Counted from the first letter of the stretch, positions 11,652-23,426 are shown. The stretch: 64,000 bases of DNA from Cherax quadricarinatus (GCF_038502225.1 NC_091341.1:6772035-6836034); one strand, 5' to 3'. Translations and numbers: made by a program. The notes: a model not told the origin generated them from the sequence alone.

Positions 11652-11990
11652 GTATTATTATTATTATTATTATTATTAAAGATTAGCCGGTATTCTCCCG
11701 GCCCGGGCCTTTTCCAAGTGGTGGCCCGGCCTTGGCTCCCTCTTTAGGGAGTGTCTGAGACCTAAGTCTCCCATGGGAGGAGGCACAAGTACCTCCTCAT
11801 CTTTGGGACCAACTGTCCCCAGGCCTAGCCACAAGCTAGGCCTCTCTGGTCTGCCATCCCCGCCCCAAGGGAGCAAATGGGAATGACTGTCTTATGAGCT
11901 AAAAGCTCGGACTCAGGCACCTACCCTACCCTAGAAGGGTTGGGCATGGTGTCGATCACAATGGTCTTAAAGACGTTTTGGACACATAAA
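11652..11990 (-). mobile_element. GC-rich SINE-like element with (ATT)n tail
   Basis: Read on the minus strand, a ~310-bp GC-rich body containing GGCCCGGGCCGGGAG ends in a TAA/ATA repeat (plus-strand ATT run at 11652-11679). A compact body with a simple 3' tail and no ORF suggests a non-autonomous retroposon, perhaps mobilised by the TAA-tailed I-clade LINE. I did not find RNA polymerase III boxes. The right boundary is approximate. Confidence 0.45.
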
Positions 11991-12490
11991 GGTTACATTA
12001 TGTAGATTTAATATAGGATAAACCTATATAAACACTGATTTATTTCTGATTTTTAAAGACAGTTTCCATTTATTTTACGAAGAAGTTTATTTTAAGGAAA
12101 ATATATCAGCACTAAAAGTTTGAAGGCGACCAGATGATGCATTCCACAGAAAAATTGCACCTACACAACCTTCACCCCCGGAAAGGTTTCATTATTTTTA
12201 TGAATTCATTTCAGTCATAAAAGACAGATGGTGCTCAGGAAGAAGTTATAAACTAGTAGGGGCCCAACAGTAGCTGGAGAATGGGGAACATTCATATTCG
12301 CTCTATTGAAGGAAAGAATAGGTCCAGTTCCTTTGATCAAAAATTAAGGCACCCTCCTGACGGATGCATTCTCCAGTTATTTAATGCAAGATGGGACCTA
12401 TATAATCCATAAATAATACAGCGATCATGACAAGAAATTGTAATAACACGATTACAAACACTGAAGCCATGGCAGGTCAGTGCGTTAATC

Positions 12491-12770
12491 GCTCTGGTGG
12501 CCTGGTGGCTAACGCTCTCGCTTCACACGGCGAGGGCCTGGGTTCGATTCCCAGCCAGAGTAGAAACATTGGACGTGTTTTTTCCACCTGTTGTCTATGT
12601 TCCCCATCAGTAAAATGGGTACCTGGGTGTTAGTCGACTGGTGTGGGTCGCATCCCGGGACACTGACCTAATTTGCCCGAAATGCAGAGCATAACAAGGG
12701 AGTTTCTATATAGTAGTATGTCATTGTTGTCAGCTAGGACTGTATACCTTGTACTTGTAGTAAATAAAGA

Positions 12771-12808
<38 letters not shown>
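12491..12808 (+). mobile_element. tRNA-headed SINE, (ATT)n tail
   Basis: The A-box-like TGGCCTGGTGGCTAACGC and the B-box GGTTCGATTCCCAGC form a tRNA-like head of ~70 bp. A core follows that contains GTTAGTCGACTGGTGTGGGT, also found in the SINE at 17991. The 3' part is different from that copy: it ends GTAAATAAAGATATT and an (ATT)n run at about 12770-12808. Transcription by RNA polymerase III from the internal boxes is expected from the family. Confidence 0.8.
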
Positions 12809-12811
<3 letters not shown>

Positions 12812-12865
12812 ACACTCACCGGCCATGGATTCAAACGCCATCCACTCCGTGATTCCTTCTAAGTA

Positions 12866-13170
12866 GGATGAAAGATAAGACATGTGCAACTTCTGGATAT
12901 CTTTATTGTAGACGTTTCGCCATCCAGTGGCTTTATAAATACAGATTCTAGGACATAATTAAAAGACAGTAGAACTATATACAAAAGATGAGGTAATCAG
13001 TCCCTCAGCCTTGAAGTTGATATTGAGAGCACCGTGGTAGTAGAGAATCTGGAGCAAAGGCAAGGAGACTGGCGTTTATATAAGCGTCAGTGGATAGGGA
13101 CGTGTCGCAGACGAGGGCATAGTCACTAGTAGGCGGGATTCCCCAGTGGAAGAAGGTCCTACCCCCTATC
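12866..13170 (-). mobile_element. Single arm of HHR-foldback family 4
   Basis: Matches the left arm of the palindrome at 63530-63947 (TGCAACTTCTGGATATCTTTA onwards), then diverges into a longer internal stretch. The ribozyme-like module is at about 12914-12940 on the minus strand: GCCACTGGATGGC, GAAAC and GTC are kept, but the CTGATGA equivalent reads ATTTATAAA. This copy is therefore expected to be inactive. Confidence 0.6.
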
Positions 13171-15020
13171 AACCTTAATATACTTTGAAGGCGATCAGAG
13201 GCGGTCTTGTGAATGTAAATCAATATTACTATTAATTTTATAAAAGTGGCAAATTAGGACTTATGCAAATCAGTAGCGACGCGAACTTTGCTTTCTGGAA
13301 AAAAAAAAGGAGGGAGAAAATTTGAAGCAGACCAAAAGAGGCATTCTAAAGTTATCGCATTGATTCCAGATTTCAAAAAGTATTTTCTTATGTTGTTGTT
13401 CGCACACAAACTAAACTTAATGAGTACTATCCTGGCCACAAGAAGCCTCAGCCATTAAATACTGAGAAGGTTCAAAAGAGATAGACAGGAATACATATAA
13501 TGTGATTTAATGGGAATATAGTTTCACATTTTACACATAAAAATGGTAGATATGCATCTACACACTTGACTTTCACTTCCCATCATCGTCGGATTAGGAA
13601 GTATCTTTTTTTAACGTTCGAAAGCAAACAACAAAGGGTCATGGAAACTATCATAGCTATATCAGGAAGCTGGTAATGGGTTTTACAACTTTGGTCATTA
13701 AGCACTTGTACATGATAATTGTTCCATATAAGTTTTAATTTGAGACTTTCATTAATCCAATATTTTTCTAATATCTTAAGAATATGTCTTCAGCTTTTAC
13801 TTTATGGAATTATCTTAGTCTAAACGTAAATAAAATACTTTCATATGGCAATAACATCTGTGTTCTCTGAAGACTGTTGTAAAAAATTCTAACGTTATGT
13901 TTATCAAGCTCCAGTAAATTTTCTTACTAAATTTTCTGCTTCCTTACTTATTTACTTAAATAATGATCAATCTTATTTCGAGAAAAAGCTTTAATTGATT
14001 TTGGCCTGTGTAGTTCCCAATTTTCCTTTTGTGGAAGAAACTGGGATAATTAAAATACTGGTTGTCATGTAATAATTTCTGAACGCCTAATCTGAGTAAG
14101 TTTCTTTTGAGTGACTTAAATGTTTAATGGCTGATGTCTTACATCAGTTGGTTGATGACAAATAAGGTCAATTTACACTGATGCAATTTGGTTAATATAC
14201 TGTGCTTAATTATATAATTAATCAACTTAGAATTGTTGAATTTTGACCCATAACTGAGAGTGCCTCGTTTTATCAGAGAGACTTAAATTGATTTTAGAAT
14301 GTCTATGTATCAATTTGCCAATTTTATAGAAGAAATGTCGTTATTTCTGAATGTTTCATCCGATCGGATTCAACTCTTCAAGTCTGTTGTATCATACAAG
14401 AAGAAAGATTTTGATTATTTTATTATTGGCATAGATGCCAATCTTCCAAATTTTACTTGAATAATTCGGCTGTCCTTGTCTGGTAGTTTACAGGACGTAG
14501 ACAGATGTAAATATCTAAAAAAATAAAACCTTTCCCTCTAACAGGATTCTAAAACTACATAAAACAGAATACAAATAAAAAGAAATAAACTTGAAAATTT
14601 TAAAAACTAGAGTTTTTTATGTGTTTTTAAATAAGCAGGAAAAACGTCAAAATTTTCACAAGTTTAGTAACTCTTCAATAATATAATTTTGCTCCGCTAT
14701 ATTGTAGAGACAGTTTTAATGTTTTAAGAGAGTTTCGCCTACAACTTGAAAAACGTCTCATCAAATTGGCCTCAAAATTTCCACACTGGGGAATTATATC
14801 TTAGAAAAGGTTGATGGCACAACGGGACCAAGCAGGCGTTCCTTTAACAATTTTGTAAACCCATTCTGGATTTTTGTTTGCATGCATTAAGTTGAGAAAG
14901 CCGTGTCTGGTCACCATCTGGTCACCATCTGGTCACCATCTGGTCACCATCAATTCTTCACCTCTGGTGTTTCCTACTATGAAGTAGGTTTTAATGTTAT
15001 TAAATTATGTAGGAGCTAAT
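13171..15020. other. AT-rich spacer with dispersed motif copies
   Basis: No gene. It contains several copies, in both orientations, of a TTTGAAG...GATCAGA...GAGGCATTC-like motif (about 13186, 13319, 14346 reversed and 14756 reversed). A short triple repeat of CTGGTCACCAT lies at about 14910-14950. Confidence 0.45.
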
Positions 15021-15021
15021 T

Positions 15022-15298
15022 TGCTATTATTTTAGAGAATAAAAAGGCACAACATCGTGACTGGTCACAGACCGGGCCGCGGGGGCGTTGACCCCCGAAA
15101 CTCTCTCCAGGTAAACTCCAGGTAAAACTGGAACAATACACAAATAACCTGTACATAGACTGAAACTTATGACGACGTTTCGGACGATTAACTAGTTAAT
15201 GGTCCAAGTAGGACGGAAACGTTGTCAAAATTTTCAGTCTCCTATGTGAGGGTTATTTGTGTATTGGTAATATTTTAAAAATGATGTGCTATTATTTT
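15022..15298. mobile_element. Foldback element family 3, with a LINE tail inserted
   Basis: Family 3 leader and arms (ATACACAAATAACC on the left, GGTTATTTGTGTATT on the right), more diverged than the copy at 11326. Flanked by TGCTATTATTTT at 15022-15033 and 15287-15298 (12 bp). Its left part is interrupted at about 15062-15132 by GACCGGGCCGCGGGGGCG sequence, the 3' end of the LINE family seen at 22330-22452, with a small ACTGG repeat at both junctions. Confidence 0.65.
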
Positions 15299-15651
15299 TC
15301 ATGCAATAGGTCGAGTATTCCCCATCTGATGGATTTTAATTAAACTTTAGTAGATGATATATCTTACAAATAAGACTGATACCTTCGGGAATTACAAACT
15401 TACCAGTTTCTTATCATATAATTAATACTCTTAGATTTGTTGGATTCCATGCGATAATTGTATGTAACTAAATCGGCAAATTTGTACCTACACTGCCTAA
15501 ATCTGAATTGTATTTCTCTAAAAAAATGAATCGGCTCTTAACCTCTCGAGATGCTCGGATGAGAACTGCTCAAAATATTTCACAGATGATTACCACACTT
15601 TGCAAAACTTAGGAAACTGGCATCATGACACACCACTGACAATACTAACAC

Positions 15652-16244
15652 AATACAACTGTTGATAAATTAGAAAGGAGAATCTTGAAGAACAGGAGGA
15701 GAATGAGGTAATCAGTCCCTCAACCTTGAGTCGATGTGGTCAGTCCATCAATCTTGAATAGAATACGGCATACGTGCGGAGAAGGAGTTTATAAACCGTT
15801 GGCAGGAGAGGTGCAGCAGTCATGGGTAGTGTCACATTTGTTCAATGTGGAAGTAGGTCGTGCCCAAGAATTAGGCACCTTCTTGGGATCTTAATACTTG
15901 GGAATTCTTCGCTTGCCTAATTCTTGGGCACGACCTACTTCCACATTGAACAAATGTGACACTACCCATGACTGCTACACCTCTCCTGCCAACGGTTTAT
16001 AAACTCCTTCTCCGCACGTATGCCGTATTCTATTCAAGATTGATGGACTGACCACATCGACTCAAGGTTGAGGGACTGATTACCTCATTCTCCTCCTGTT
16101 CTTCAAGATTCTCCTTTGTATGGACTGATGAAGCCACTGTGTGGCGAAACGTTTCCTCAATAAAGATACCCAAGAGTTGCACATGTGTCTAATTTATCAA
16201 CATGTCGGTTCTCTGAACCATTCATCTACAAAAAATACAACTGT
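15652..16244. mobile_element. HHR-foldback family 1, palindromic copy
   Basis: Arms of 204 bp (15674-15877 and 15914-16117), near perfect, with a 36-nt loop. The right side continues through a hammerhead-like core and AATAAAGATA to CCATTCATCTAC. The left side lacks the matching ~100 bp: a deletion joins TTGATAAATTAG straight to AAGGAGAATC. AATACAACTGT (11 bp) occurs at 15652-15662 and 16234-16244, which I read as the target-site duplication. Confidence 0.8.
16118..16160 (+). ncRNA. Hammerhead-ribozyme-like motif (family 1)
   Basis: CTGATGA at 16125-16131, stem II GCCAC-TGT-GTGGC, GAAAC at 16146-16150, then GTTTCC. Stem I can form from GGA/TCC plus an outer CTTT/AAAG helix (16114-16117 with AAAG of AATAAAG), separated by an internal loop. 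Internal loops in stem I are typical of natural fast hammerheads, where they contact loop II. The core is identical to the copies at 718 and 58667. Confidence 0.65.
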
Positions 16245-16955
16245 GTTGAAAATTTGAAGTTGATCAAAAGAGGCTTTTTTAAGGACCCGGAGAGGAGCTA
16301 AAATCAGACTCCAGCCGAACATTTTAACAGTTGAATGATTTTTTACCCTTGTAGCACTACACTAGTGACATAAGTTTGAGGACACTCGAATAAGTCGTTC
16401 TCAAGTAATAACGAAAACTTCAGAGCAAAAAGAAACACTAATCCACTGCCTAAGAGATCTTTAGTGAGAGTTTCTATGAAGGCTCTAAACATTCCATTTA
16501 TTTCTATAAGCCGGCCATTTATTTACATAACTATTTTTCAACATAAATCACAGAACGGGTGGGACTCGAACCTATGCGAGTTTATAATGTGACAATACGA
16601 TATTGCGAGGTTTTTTAATATAATTTAAAAAAAAATTATTTGCAGAAATAAATGAGATTAATCAAATTCCACTAATGATTTTGCTTGCGAATTTATTAGT
16701 ACTGAAACACCAAGAGCATAAAAAATATAGCTAGATCCCTCTCTTTGTGCCGAACAGCCCAAACTGGTTTAGTGTAACATATAAATATAATAACGTAATA
16801 ATGTAATGTTCTCACTCAAGACAATGCTTCCTCTGAACATAATCACGAGCATACTGGTGACCAGCTTCATCCTAGTGTGTTGATCTGCGGTGGTGTGACC
16901 AGCTCAGCACAGCAGCGATGAGGTCTGCTGAACCACAACAACACGCTGACACACC
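16245..16955. other. AT-rich spacer
   Basis: No gene. One copy of the TTTGAAGTTGATCAAAAGAGGC motif at about 16252. A tRNA B-box-like antisense stretch (GGGACTCGAACC) at about 16560 could be a SINE remnant. Confidence 0.4.
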
Positions 16956-17099
16956 TTGATAATGAACGTTAAGAAGTCCACGCACGCTTTGTGGATTGGT
17001 CAGTTGCCTTTTCAGCACTCCTTGGTCATGGAACTGAGAGAGGTCATGACGCTTGGATTATTTGACCTACTGTCTGCTTGTGTAGGCAGCAGTTTATTG

Positions 17100-17800
17100 T
17101 TCCGTTGTGTGCCAGGGTATAAAGCGGATTATACAGTGTATACAGGAAATTGTTGTTCCACTGATTGTGTACACGACATTTTATTGCACCATTGCCTGGC
17201 AGTGTACTTAACAATTAACGCATTGCCTGGCAGTGTTCACGGCATATAGTTCTTCCACTGTCTGCTAGTGTACACGACATTATGTTGCTCAGCTTCCTGC
17301 AAGTGTTCAGAGCAATTTGTTCGACTTCTTGCTAGTGTACACGACTGCCTTACAGTGTACAGGAAAGTTTGATGACACTACCTGACAGTGCACATGGCTA
17401 CTTGGCTTACTATATGACATTATACATGACAGATTGACTCACTGCATGAAAGTGCACATGACTTTGCTGAATCACTGCATGACAGTGTACATGACTCCTT
17501 GCTTACTGCATGACAATGTGCACGACTGTTTGCTGACTCGCTGCATGACAGTGAACATGACTAACTCACTGCATGGCAGTGTACATGACTCCTTGACTCA
17601 CTGCTGCGTGTTGACGTACTCCCTATGATAGATTGTTATACTACTGCTTAACAGTGTACAGAGTTGGTTGTTGCACGACTCACTGCCTGCCAGAGTATAC
17701 AAAGTAGTTTGTTGTTCCTCTGCCTAACAGTGTACAAGGGAGCTTGTTGACCCACTGGCTCACAGTGTACAGGCACAATTTGTTTGTCCACTGTGCTTCA
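17100..17800 (+). repeat. Degenerate tandem repeat (CTGCCTGGCAGTGTACACGAC-like)
   Basis: Phrases such as CACTGCCTGACAGTGTACA and GCATGACAGTGTACATGAC recur irregularly every ~30-60 bp for about 700 bp. The short open frames here follow the repeat and are not convincing genes. Confidence 0.75.
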
Positions 17801-17825
17801 ATGGCAGTTTGTTAATTATATCACA

Positions 17826-18355
17826 AATTATATACACTGAAGGATCTATGCAGGAGTCTACTAGTAGAACTGCACCTGCTCTAGTTGCCACCTCCCTAGA
17901 TAACCTAAGAATGATAACAGCCATGTTGAGTTAGGCACAAGAATTAACTGGGAATGTACACTGCAAACTGAATAGTTAGCAATCCATTAGGTGACCCGGT
18001 GGTCTGGTGGCTAAAGCTCCCACTTCACACACGGAGGGCCCGGGTTCGATTCCCGGCGGGTGGAAACATTTGACACGTTTCCTTACACCTGTTGTCCTGT
18101 TCACCTAGCAGCAAATAGGTACCTAGGTGTTAGTCGACTGGTGTGGGTCGCATCCTGGGGGACAAGATTAAGGACCACAATGGAAATAAGTTAGACAGTC
18201 CTCGATGACGCACTGACTTTCTTGGGTTATCCTGGGTGGCTAACCCTCCGGGGTTAAAAATCCGAACGAAATCTTATCTTATCTTATCTTAGGATTGCTA
18301 ACTATGGCACCATGACACCAGGTTTGACTCCTAGATTATTAGTAACTTTGTCATT
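17826..18355 (+). pseudogene. LINE RNase H fragment split by a SINE
   Basis: Nucleotides 17826-17985 are a decayed match to 51134-51290 of the RNase H-bearing LINE (shared: ACTGCAAACTGAAT, GTTGCCACCTCCCTAG). After the SINE, 18292-18355 resembles the continuation (GTTTGACTC, ATTAGTAACT versus GTTTGACTCTATC, ATTACTGATT). Not translatable as a single frame. Confidence 0.55.
17991..18290 (+). mobile_element. tRNA-headed SINE with LINE-matching 3' end
   Basis: A-box-like TGGTCTGGTGGCTAAAGC and B-box GGTTCGATTCCCGGC, then the core GTTAGTCGACTGGTGTGGGT shared with the SINE at 12491. The 3' portion (CACAATGGAAATAAGT, TCTTGGGTTATCCTGGG) matches the 3' end of the LINE at 6540-10200, and a (TCTTA)n tail follows at about 18270-18290. 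Borrowing a partner LINE's 3' end for reverse transcription is well known for SINEs. Confidence 0.8.
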
Positions 18356-18509
18356 ATTGGTGGTAATTTACTCGTATAATGACCATAACATCTTCATATA
18401 AAAAGTCAGGTATACATACTTAAAAATTGGAGAAAAGGAATAATTTATAACTTATGAATTCCATCACATAATTAAATATTCCTTCATGATAATGTAGATA
18501 AGTTAGGTA

Positions 18510-18975
18510 ACGAAAGTCACGGTGATGTTGTAGTTACGTTGTTGTAGCCACGGTAATGTTGTAGTTACGTTGTTGCAGCCACGGTAATGTTGTAGTTACG
18601 CTGTTGTTGTAGTCACGGTGTTGTTGTAGTCACGGTAATGTTGTAGTTACGTTGTTGTAGCCACGGTAATGTTGTAGTTACGTTGTTGTAGCCACGGTAA
18701 TGTTGTAGTTACGCTGTTGTTGTAGTCACGGTAATGTTGTAGTTACGCTGTTGTAGCCACGGTAATGTTGTAGTTACGCTGTTGTTGTAGTCACGGTGTT
18801 GTTGTAGTCACGGTAATGTTGTAGTTACGCTGTTGTTGTAGTCACGGTGTTGTTGTAGTTACGTTGTTGTAGCCACGGTAATGTTGTAGTTACGTTGTTG
18901 TAGCCACGGTAATGTTGTAGTTACGGTGTTGTTGTAGTCACAGTAATATGGCAGCCACGGTGTTGTTGTAGTCAC
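18510..18975. repeat. ~31-34-bp minisatellite
   Basis: Units of CACGGTAATGTTGTAGTTACG plus a GTTGTTGTAG-type spacer, repeated about 14 times. It grades into the next array. Confidence 0.9.
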
Positions 18976-19538
18976 GGTGTTGTTGCAGTCACGTTGTTGT
19001 AGTCACGGTGTTGTTGCAGTCACGTTGTTGCAGGCACAGTGTTGTTGCAGTCACAGTGTTGTTGCAGTCACAGTGTTGTTGCACTCACATTGTTGCACTC
19101 ACAGTGTTGTTGCACTCACAGTGTTCTTGCACTCACAGTGTTCCTGCAGTCAGTGTTGGTGCAGTCACAGTGTTGTTGCAGTCACAGTTTTGTTGCAGTC
19201 ACAGTGTTGTTGCAGTCACAGTGTTGCTGCAGTCACAGTGTTGCTGCAGTCACAGTGTTGCTGCAGTCACAGTGTTGTTGCAGTCACAGTGTTGTTGCAG
19301 TCACAGTGTTGGTGCAGTCACAGTGTTGGTGCAGTCACAGTGTTGGTGCACAGTGTTGTTACAGTCACAGTGTTGGTGCACAGTGTTGTTACAGTCACAG
19401 TGTTGGTGCAGTCACAGTGTTGGTGCAGTCACAGTGTTGGTGCAGTCACAGTGTTGGTGCAGTCACAGTGTTGGTGCAGTCACAGTGTTGGTGCAGTCAC
19501 AGTGTTGGTGCAGTCACAGTGTTGGTGCAGTCACAGTG
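18976..19538. repeat. 17-bp minisatellite, left part
   Basis: Unit CAGTCACAGTGTTGTTG with T/G variants (GTTGGTG, GTTGCTG). Because 17 is not a multiple of 3, the array is open in all three forward frames. Those ORFs are repeat artefacts. The same array resumes at 22453. Confidence 0.95.
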
Positions 19539-19599
19539 CAAGGAAACGAAGAAAATGGAAGGAAATAAAAATAATCTACAGGGCCTTAAGCCATCCACC

Positions 19600-22381
19600 A
19601 CCAACAAAATACTTTTTCTTCATCAGTGAACTTCTAGAGGAGTCAGATGCGATATTTGCATCCCACACAAAAGATCTCACTTTGACAACTAAATATGGAT
19701 AAATGGGTACAACCTGTTTAGATGCTACAAAAAAAAAAAAACAGGCAACAAGTGGGGGTGAGGGGTTGGCCTGTATGTCGAAGAGTCGCTCATCTGCATT
19801 GAGATACTCAACACCACAAATGATGTAGTTGAAGTTCTAACAATAAAGATCGAGAACCAAAAACCTAATCGTGGTTGTATATAAGCCACCAGATGCAACT
19901 TCCCAACAATTCAAGGAACAGCTACTGAAAATTGGTAACTGTCTGGAAAGGTTTCCAGCCACATCCCCAAACATCTTGCTGTTTGGTGATTTCAACCTAA
20001 GGCATACAAAATGGAAGAATGCAGCAAATAATGTTTTAACAGAAACAATCCTTGGAGGCAGCGCAAATGAAGAGTCACACACACATGAGATACCAAATCT
20101 CTGCGATAAACACACTCTAAGTCACCAGATAGTGCAGTCAACAAGACTGCAAAACACACACTTGACCTCATCTTCACAAATTATGAGGACCTGGTAAGAA
20201 ACATAATATCATAAATAACTAATTCCAATCACAATCTAATCGAACTTCAGATTTACATGCACAGGGATCCTGACCAGCAAAATGCACGTAGCTGTGAAGG
20301 TGTCTTCACCAAATACAATTTCAACAACATGAACATCAACTAGGACCAGGTGAACCATGTCTTAAATGAAACATGTTGGGAAGACATCTTAAATAACATG
20401 GATCCTTGAAAGGATCAACTTCCTGGCACCTGAAGTATGTTCAAGGCATATTCCCCTAAGAAAGAAGTAAACTGGAGAAAAACGTTCCCTCTACAGAAGA
20501 CGACGAAGAATAACTGAGCTCCTCAAGAACGCTAGATTATCTGATACACAGAAGGAAGCACTGACCAGGGAAGTGGTAAGTATCGAACTTAAGTTAAAGG
20601 ACTCATACAGGAGCCAGGAGAGATAGGAGGAGCTAAAAGCGATTAGTGAAATTGAAAGAAATTCGAAATATTTTTCATTTTCAAAAAAAAAAAGACAAAA
20701 ACCATATCTAGTATTGGGCCCCGGCTCGGACAGGATGGGACTTACACGGATGACAACAAAGAAATGAGTGAGATACTGAAATCCTAATGCGACTTTGTAT
20801 AGCGAGCCACTAATCAGTCTAAAGATCGACAATCCAAATGACGCCAAAATGATTTTTTCATGAATGAGCCTCAAAACTCCACCAGTACGCCCCAGGCCCA
20901 AACTCGAGGAACTCAGTGTTCATTAAGAATTGCAAGAAACCCCTTTTGCGTGCCCTAAGTATACTATGGAGGAGCTTAGACATGGGTGAAATTCCACAGT
21001 CGCTTAAAACAACGGATATAGCCCCACTCTATAAAGGTGGCAGCAAAGCATTAGCTAAGAAATATAGAACAATAGCTCTAATGTCCCACATCACAAATCT
21101 TTGAAAGAGTATTAAGAAGCATGATTGGAAACCACTTGGATTCCCCAAAACTGCACAATCCAGGGCAACATGGGTTCAGAGAGGGTTGCTCGTACCTCTC
21201 ACAACTACTGGATCACTATGCCATGGTCTTGGATGCACTGGAAGAAAAACAGAATGCAGATGTAACATACGCAGACTTTGCAAAAGCCTTAGACAAGTGG
21301 CATCATGGCGTAATAGCGCAAAAAATGCGTGCTAAAGAGTTAACTGGAAAAGTAGACAGATGGATCTTCAACTTTCTAACCAATCGAACACAAAGAGTAG
21401 TGGTCAACAGAGTTAAATCGGAAGCTGCCAGAGTGAAAAGCTCTGTTCCACAAGGCACAGTACTCGCCCCCATCCTGTTCCTCATCCTCTTATCAGACAT
21501 AAACAGAGATTCAATCCACAGCACCGTGTCATCCTTGGCAGACGATACTAGGATCTGCACGAGACTGTCATCTATTGAGGACAAAGGGCAACGAAAAACA
21601 GTATGTTGTTCAGTGAAGCAAATTCCAACTACTCCGTTATGGAAAACTGGAGGAGATAATAACTAGAACTGAGTATACTACAAACTCTAATAAAACAGAG
21701 CGACAAAATAATGTGAGGGACCTGGGAGTGGTAATGTCTGAGGATATCACTTTCAAGGATCACAACAGTGTCACGATCACAAGTGCAAAGAAAATTATAG
21801 GAGGGAAAATTATTATCATTATAGTCACGGGGGAGCGCTAAACGGATGGAAAATGAGAACGTTCAAAACAATAGATGCCAAGCCAATGATGATCATTTCT
21901 CTCAAGGGTGTAATATTGCTGTACATTAACATCACCATTCAAAGCAAGTGAAATTGCAGATCTAGAGAATGTACAGAGAACCTTTACTGTACATGTTAGT
22001 TCCGTCAAACACCCTAAATACTGGGAACGCTTGGAAGCACTTGACTTGAACTCGCTAAATTTCATAATCTACACTTAGAAAATCCTAGAAGGAATGGTCC
22101 CTAATCTGCACACAGAAATCATTCCCTACGAAAGCAAAAGACTGGGCAGGTGGTACAAAATACCCCCAATGAAAAGTAGGGGCACCATTGGTACACTAAA
22201 AGAAAACATAGTACGTGTCCGGGAGCCAATACTGTTCAACAGCCTCCCACTTTGCATAAAGAAAATTACCAATAGACCCCTGGCTGCCTTCACGAGGGAG
22301 CCGGACAGATATTTAAAGTCGGGGCTGGATCAGCTGGGCTGTGGTTTGTATGTAATTACAGCCTGGTTGATCAGGTCCTGA
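19600..22381 (+). pseudogene. LINE endonuclease-RT remnant, multiply frameshifted
   Basis: Endonuclease traces from about 19600: NGYNLFR, GVGLYVEESLICIE, VVYKPPDATSQQF and LLFGDFNLRHTKW (19871-20030). RT pieces follow: RSLDMGEIPQSLKTTDIAPL (20960-21030), HGFREGCSYLSQLLD, TYADFAKALDK, SSVPQGTVLAPILF and LADDTRIC (21121-21570, with LADD in place of FADD). The C-terminal block 22094-22381 has MVPNLHTEI, REPILFNSLP and DRYLKSGLDQL. Region 20200-20900 is too decayed to read. Many frameshifts and stops make it inactive. Confidence 0.75.
21808..21850 (-). mobile_element. Possible 3' stub of the I-derived small element
   Basis: TTATCATTATAGTCACGGGGG followed by AGCGCTAAAC resembles the 3' end of the small elements at 38105 and 24150 (ATAATCAAGGGGGAAGCGC). 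Very short. Confidence 0.35.
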
Positions 22382-22452
22382 TCCACCGGGAAGCCTAGTT
22401 GTGGACCGGACCGCGGGGGTGTTGATCTGAATACCTTCCTAATAGACTCCAG

Positions 22453-22925
22453 GTGTTGTTGCAGTCACAGTGTTGTTGCAGTCACAGTGTCGTTGCAGTC
22501 ACAGTGTCGTTGCAATCACGTTGTTGCAGTCACAGTGTCGTTGCAATCACGTTGTTGCAGTCACAGTGTTGTTGCAGTCACAGTGTTGTTGCAGTCACAG
22601 TGTCGTTGCAATCACGTTGTTGCAGTCACGGTATTGATGCAGTCAAGGTGTTGATGCAGTCACGGTGTTGATGCAGTCACGGTGTTGTTGCAGTCACGGT
22701 GTTGCTGCAGTGACTGTGTTGTGGCAGTCACAGTGTTGTTGCAATCACGGTGTTTTTGCAATCACGGTGTTTTTGCAGTCACGGTGTTGTGGCAGTCAGT
22801 GTTTTTGCAGTCACGGTGTTTTTGCAGTCACGTTGTTGTTGCAGCCACTGTGTTGTTGCAGCCATGGTGCTGTTGCAGCCATGGTGCTGTTGCAGTCACG
22901 GTATTGTGGTAGTCATGGTGTTGCA
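22453..22925. repeat. 17-bp minisatellite, right part
   Basis: Continues the CAGTCACAGTGTTGTTG unit with more variants (GTGTCGTTG, GTGTTTTTG). The open frames are artefacts. Confidence 0.95.
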
Positions 22926-23260
22926 GACAAATTGTTTTTGCATGAGACATGAAGTGTCCTGCTATGCAACAAGCACAGTGCATGCGGCACCCGCCCCATG
23001 CAACAAACGCATGAGACATACATCCTCATCGTGCAACAAACGCATGAGACATTCAACAAGCGCATAAGACAAGCAACATCCTCCCCATTCATCAAAGCCA
23101 TTACATATGCAGTACCCACGTCATGCGTGTTGCGCATGCATCATGCAGTACGCACCATATGCGTCAAGCGCAAGTGGAGACGCAGCACCCGCCCCATTCG
23201 TGTTGCGCATGTAGTGCATATATTATGCACTGTGACATCATATACACGTATGAGTTGCTC
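22926..23260. repeat. Irregular repeat of CATGAGACAT and ATGCAACAAACGC words
   Basis: Words such as GCAACAAACGCATGAGACAT recur two to three times, then variants with GCGCATGC and CATGCAGTA. No coding signal. Confidence 0.5.
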
Positions 23261-23350
23261 CCTCTTACAAACACACGAGAGGAACCTGCACGACAGCCTC
23301 ATGTCAGTGAGGAGTTTTAACATACAGCAAAAGTACCAAGAAGCTTCCAC

Positions 23351-23351
<1 letters not shown>

Positions 23352-23426
<75 letters not shown>
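23352..23426. repeat. (CA)n microsatellite
   Basis: A perfect CA run of about 75 bp. Confidence 0.97.

Larger units (their letters stand above)
19539..22452 (+). mobile_element. Decayed LINE inserted in the 17-bp minisatellite
   Basis: A Jockey/CR1-type LINE remnant with the same 17-bp satellite on both sides, so it landed inside the array. It ends with ACCGGACCGCGGGGGTGTTG and CTCCAGG, a 3' end also found as short pieces at about 15062 and 25590. Confidence 0.75.

Noticed and set aside
18977..19702. Long Cys/Ser/Val/Gln-rich open frames of 186-241 codons
   Set aside because: They are the 17-bp repeat read in all three frames. Nothing is left once the repeat is removed.
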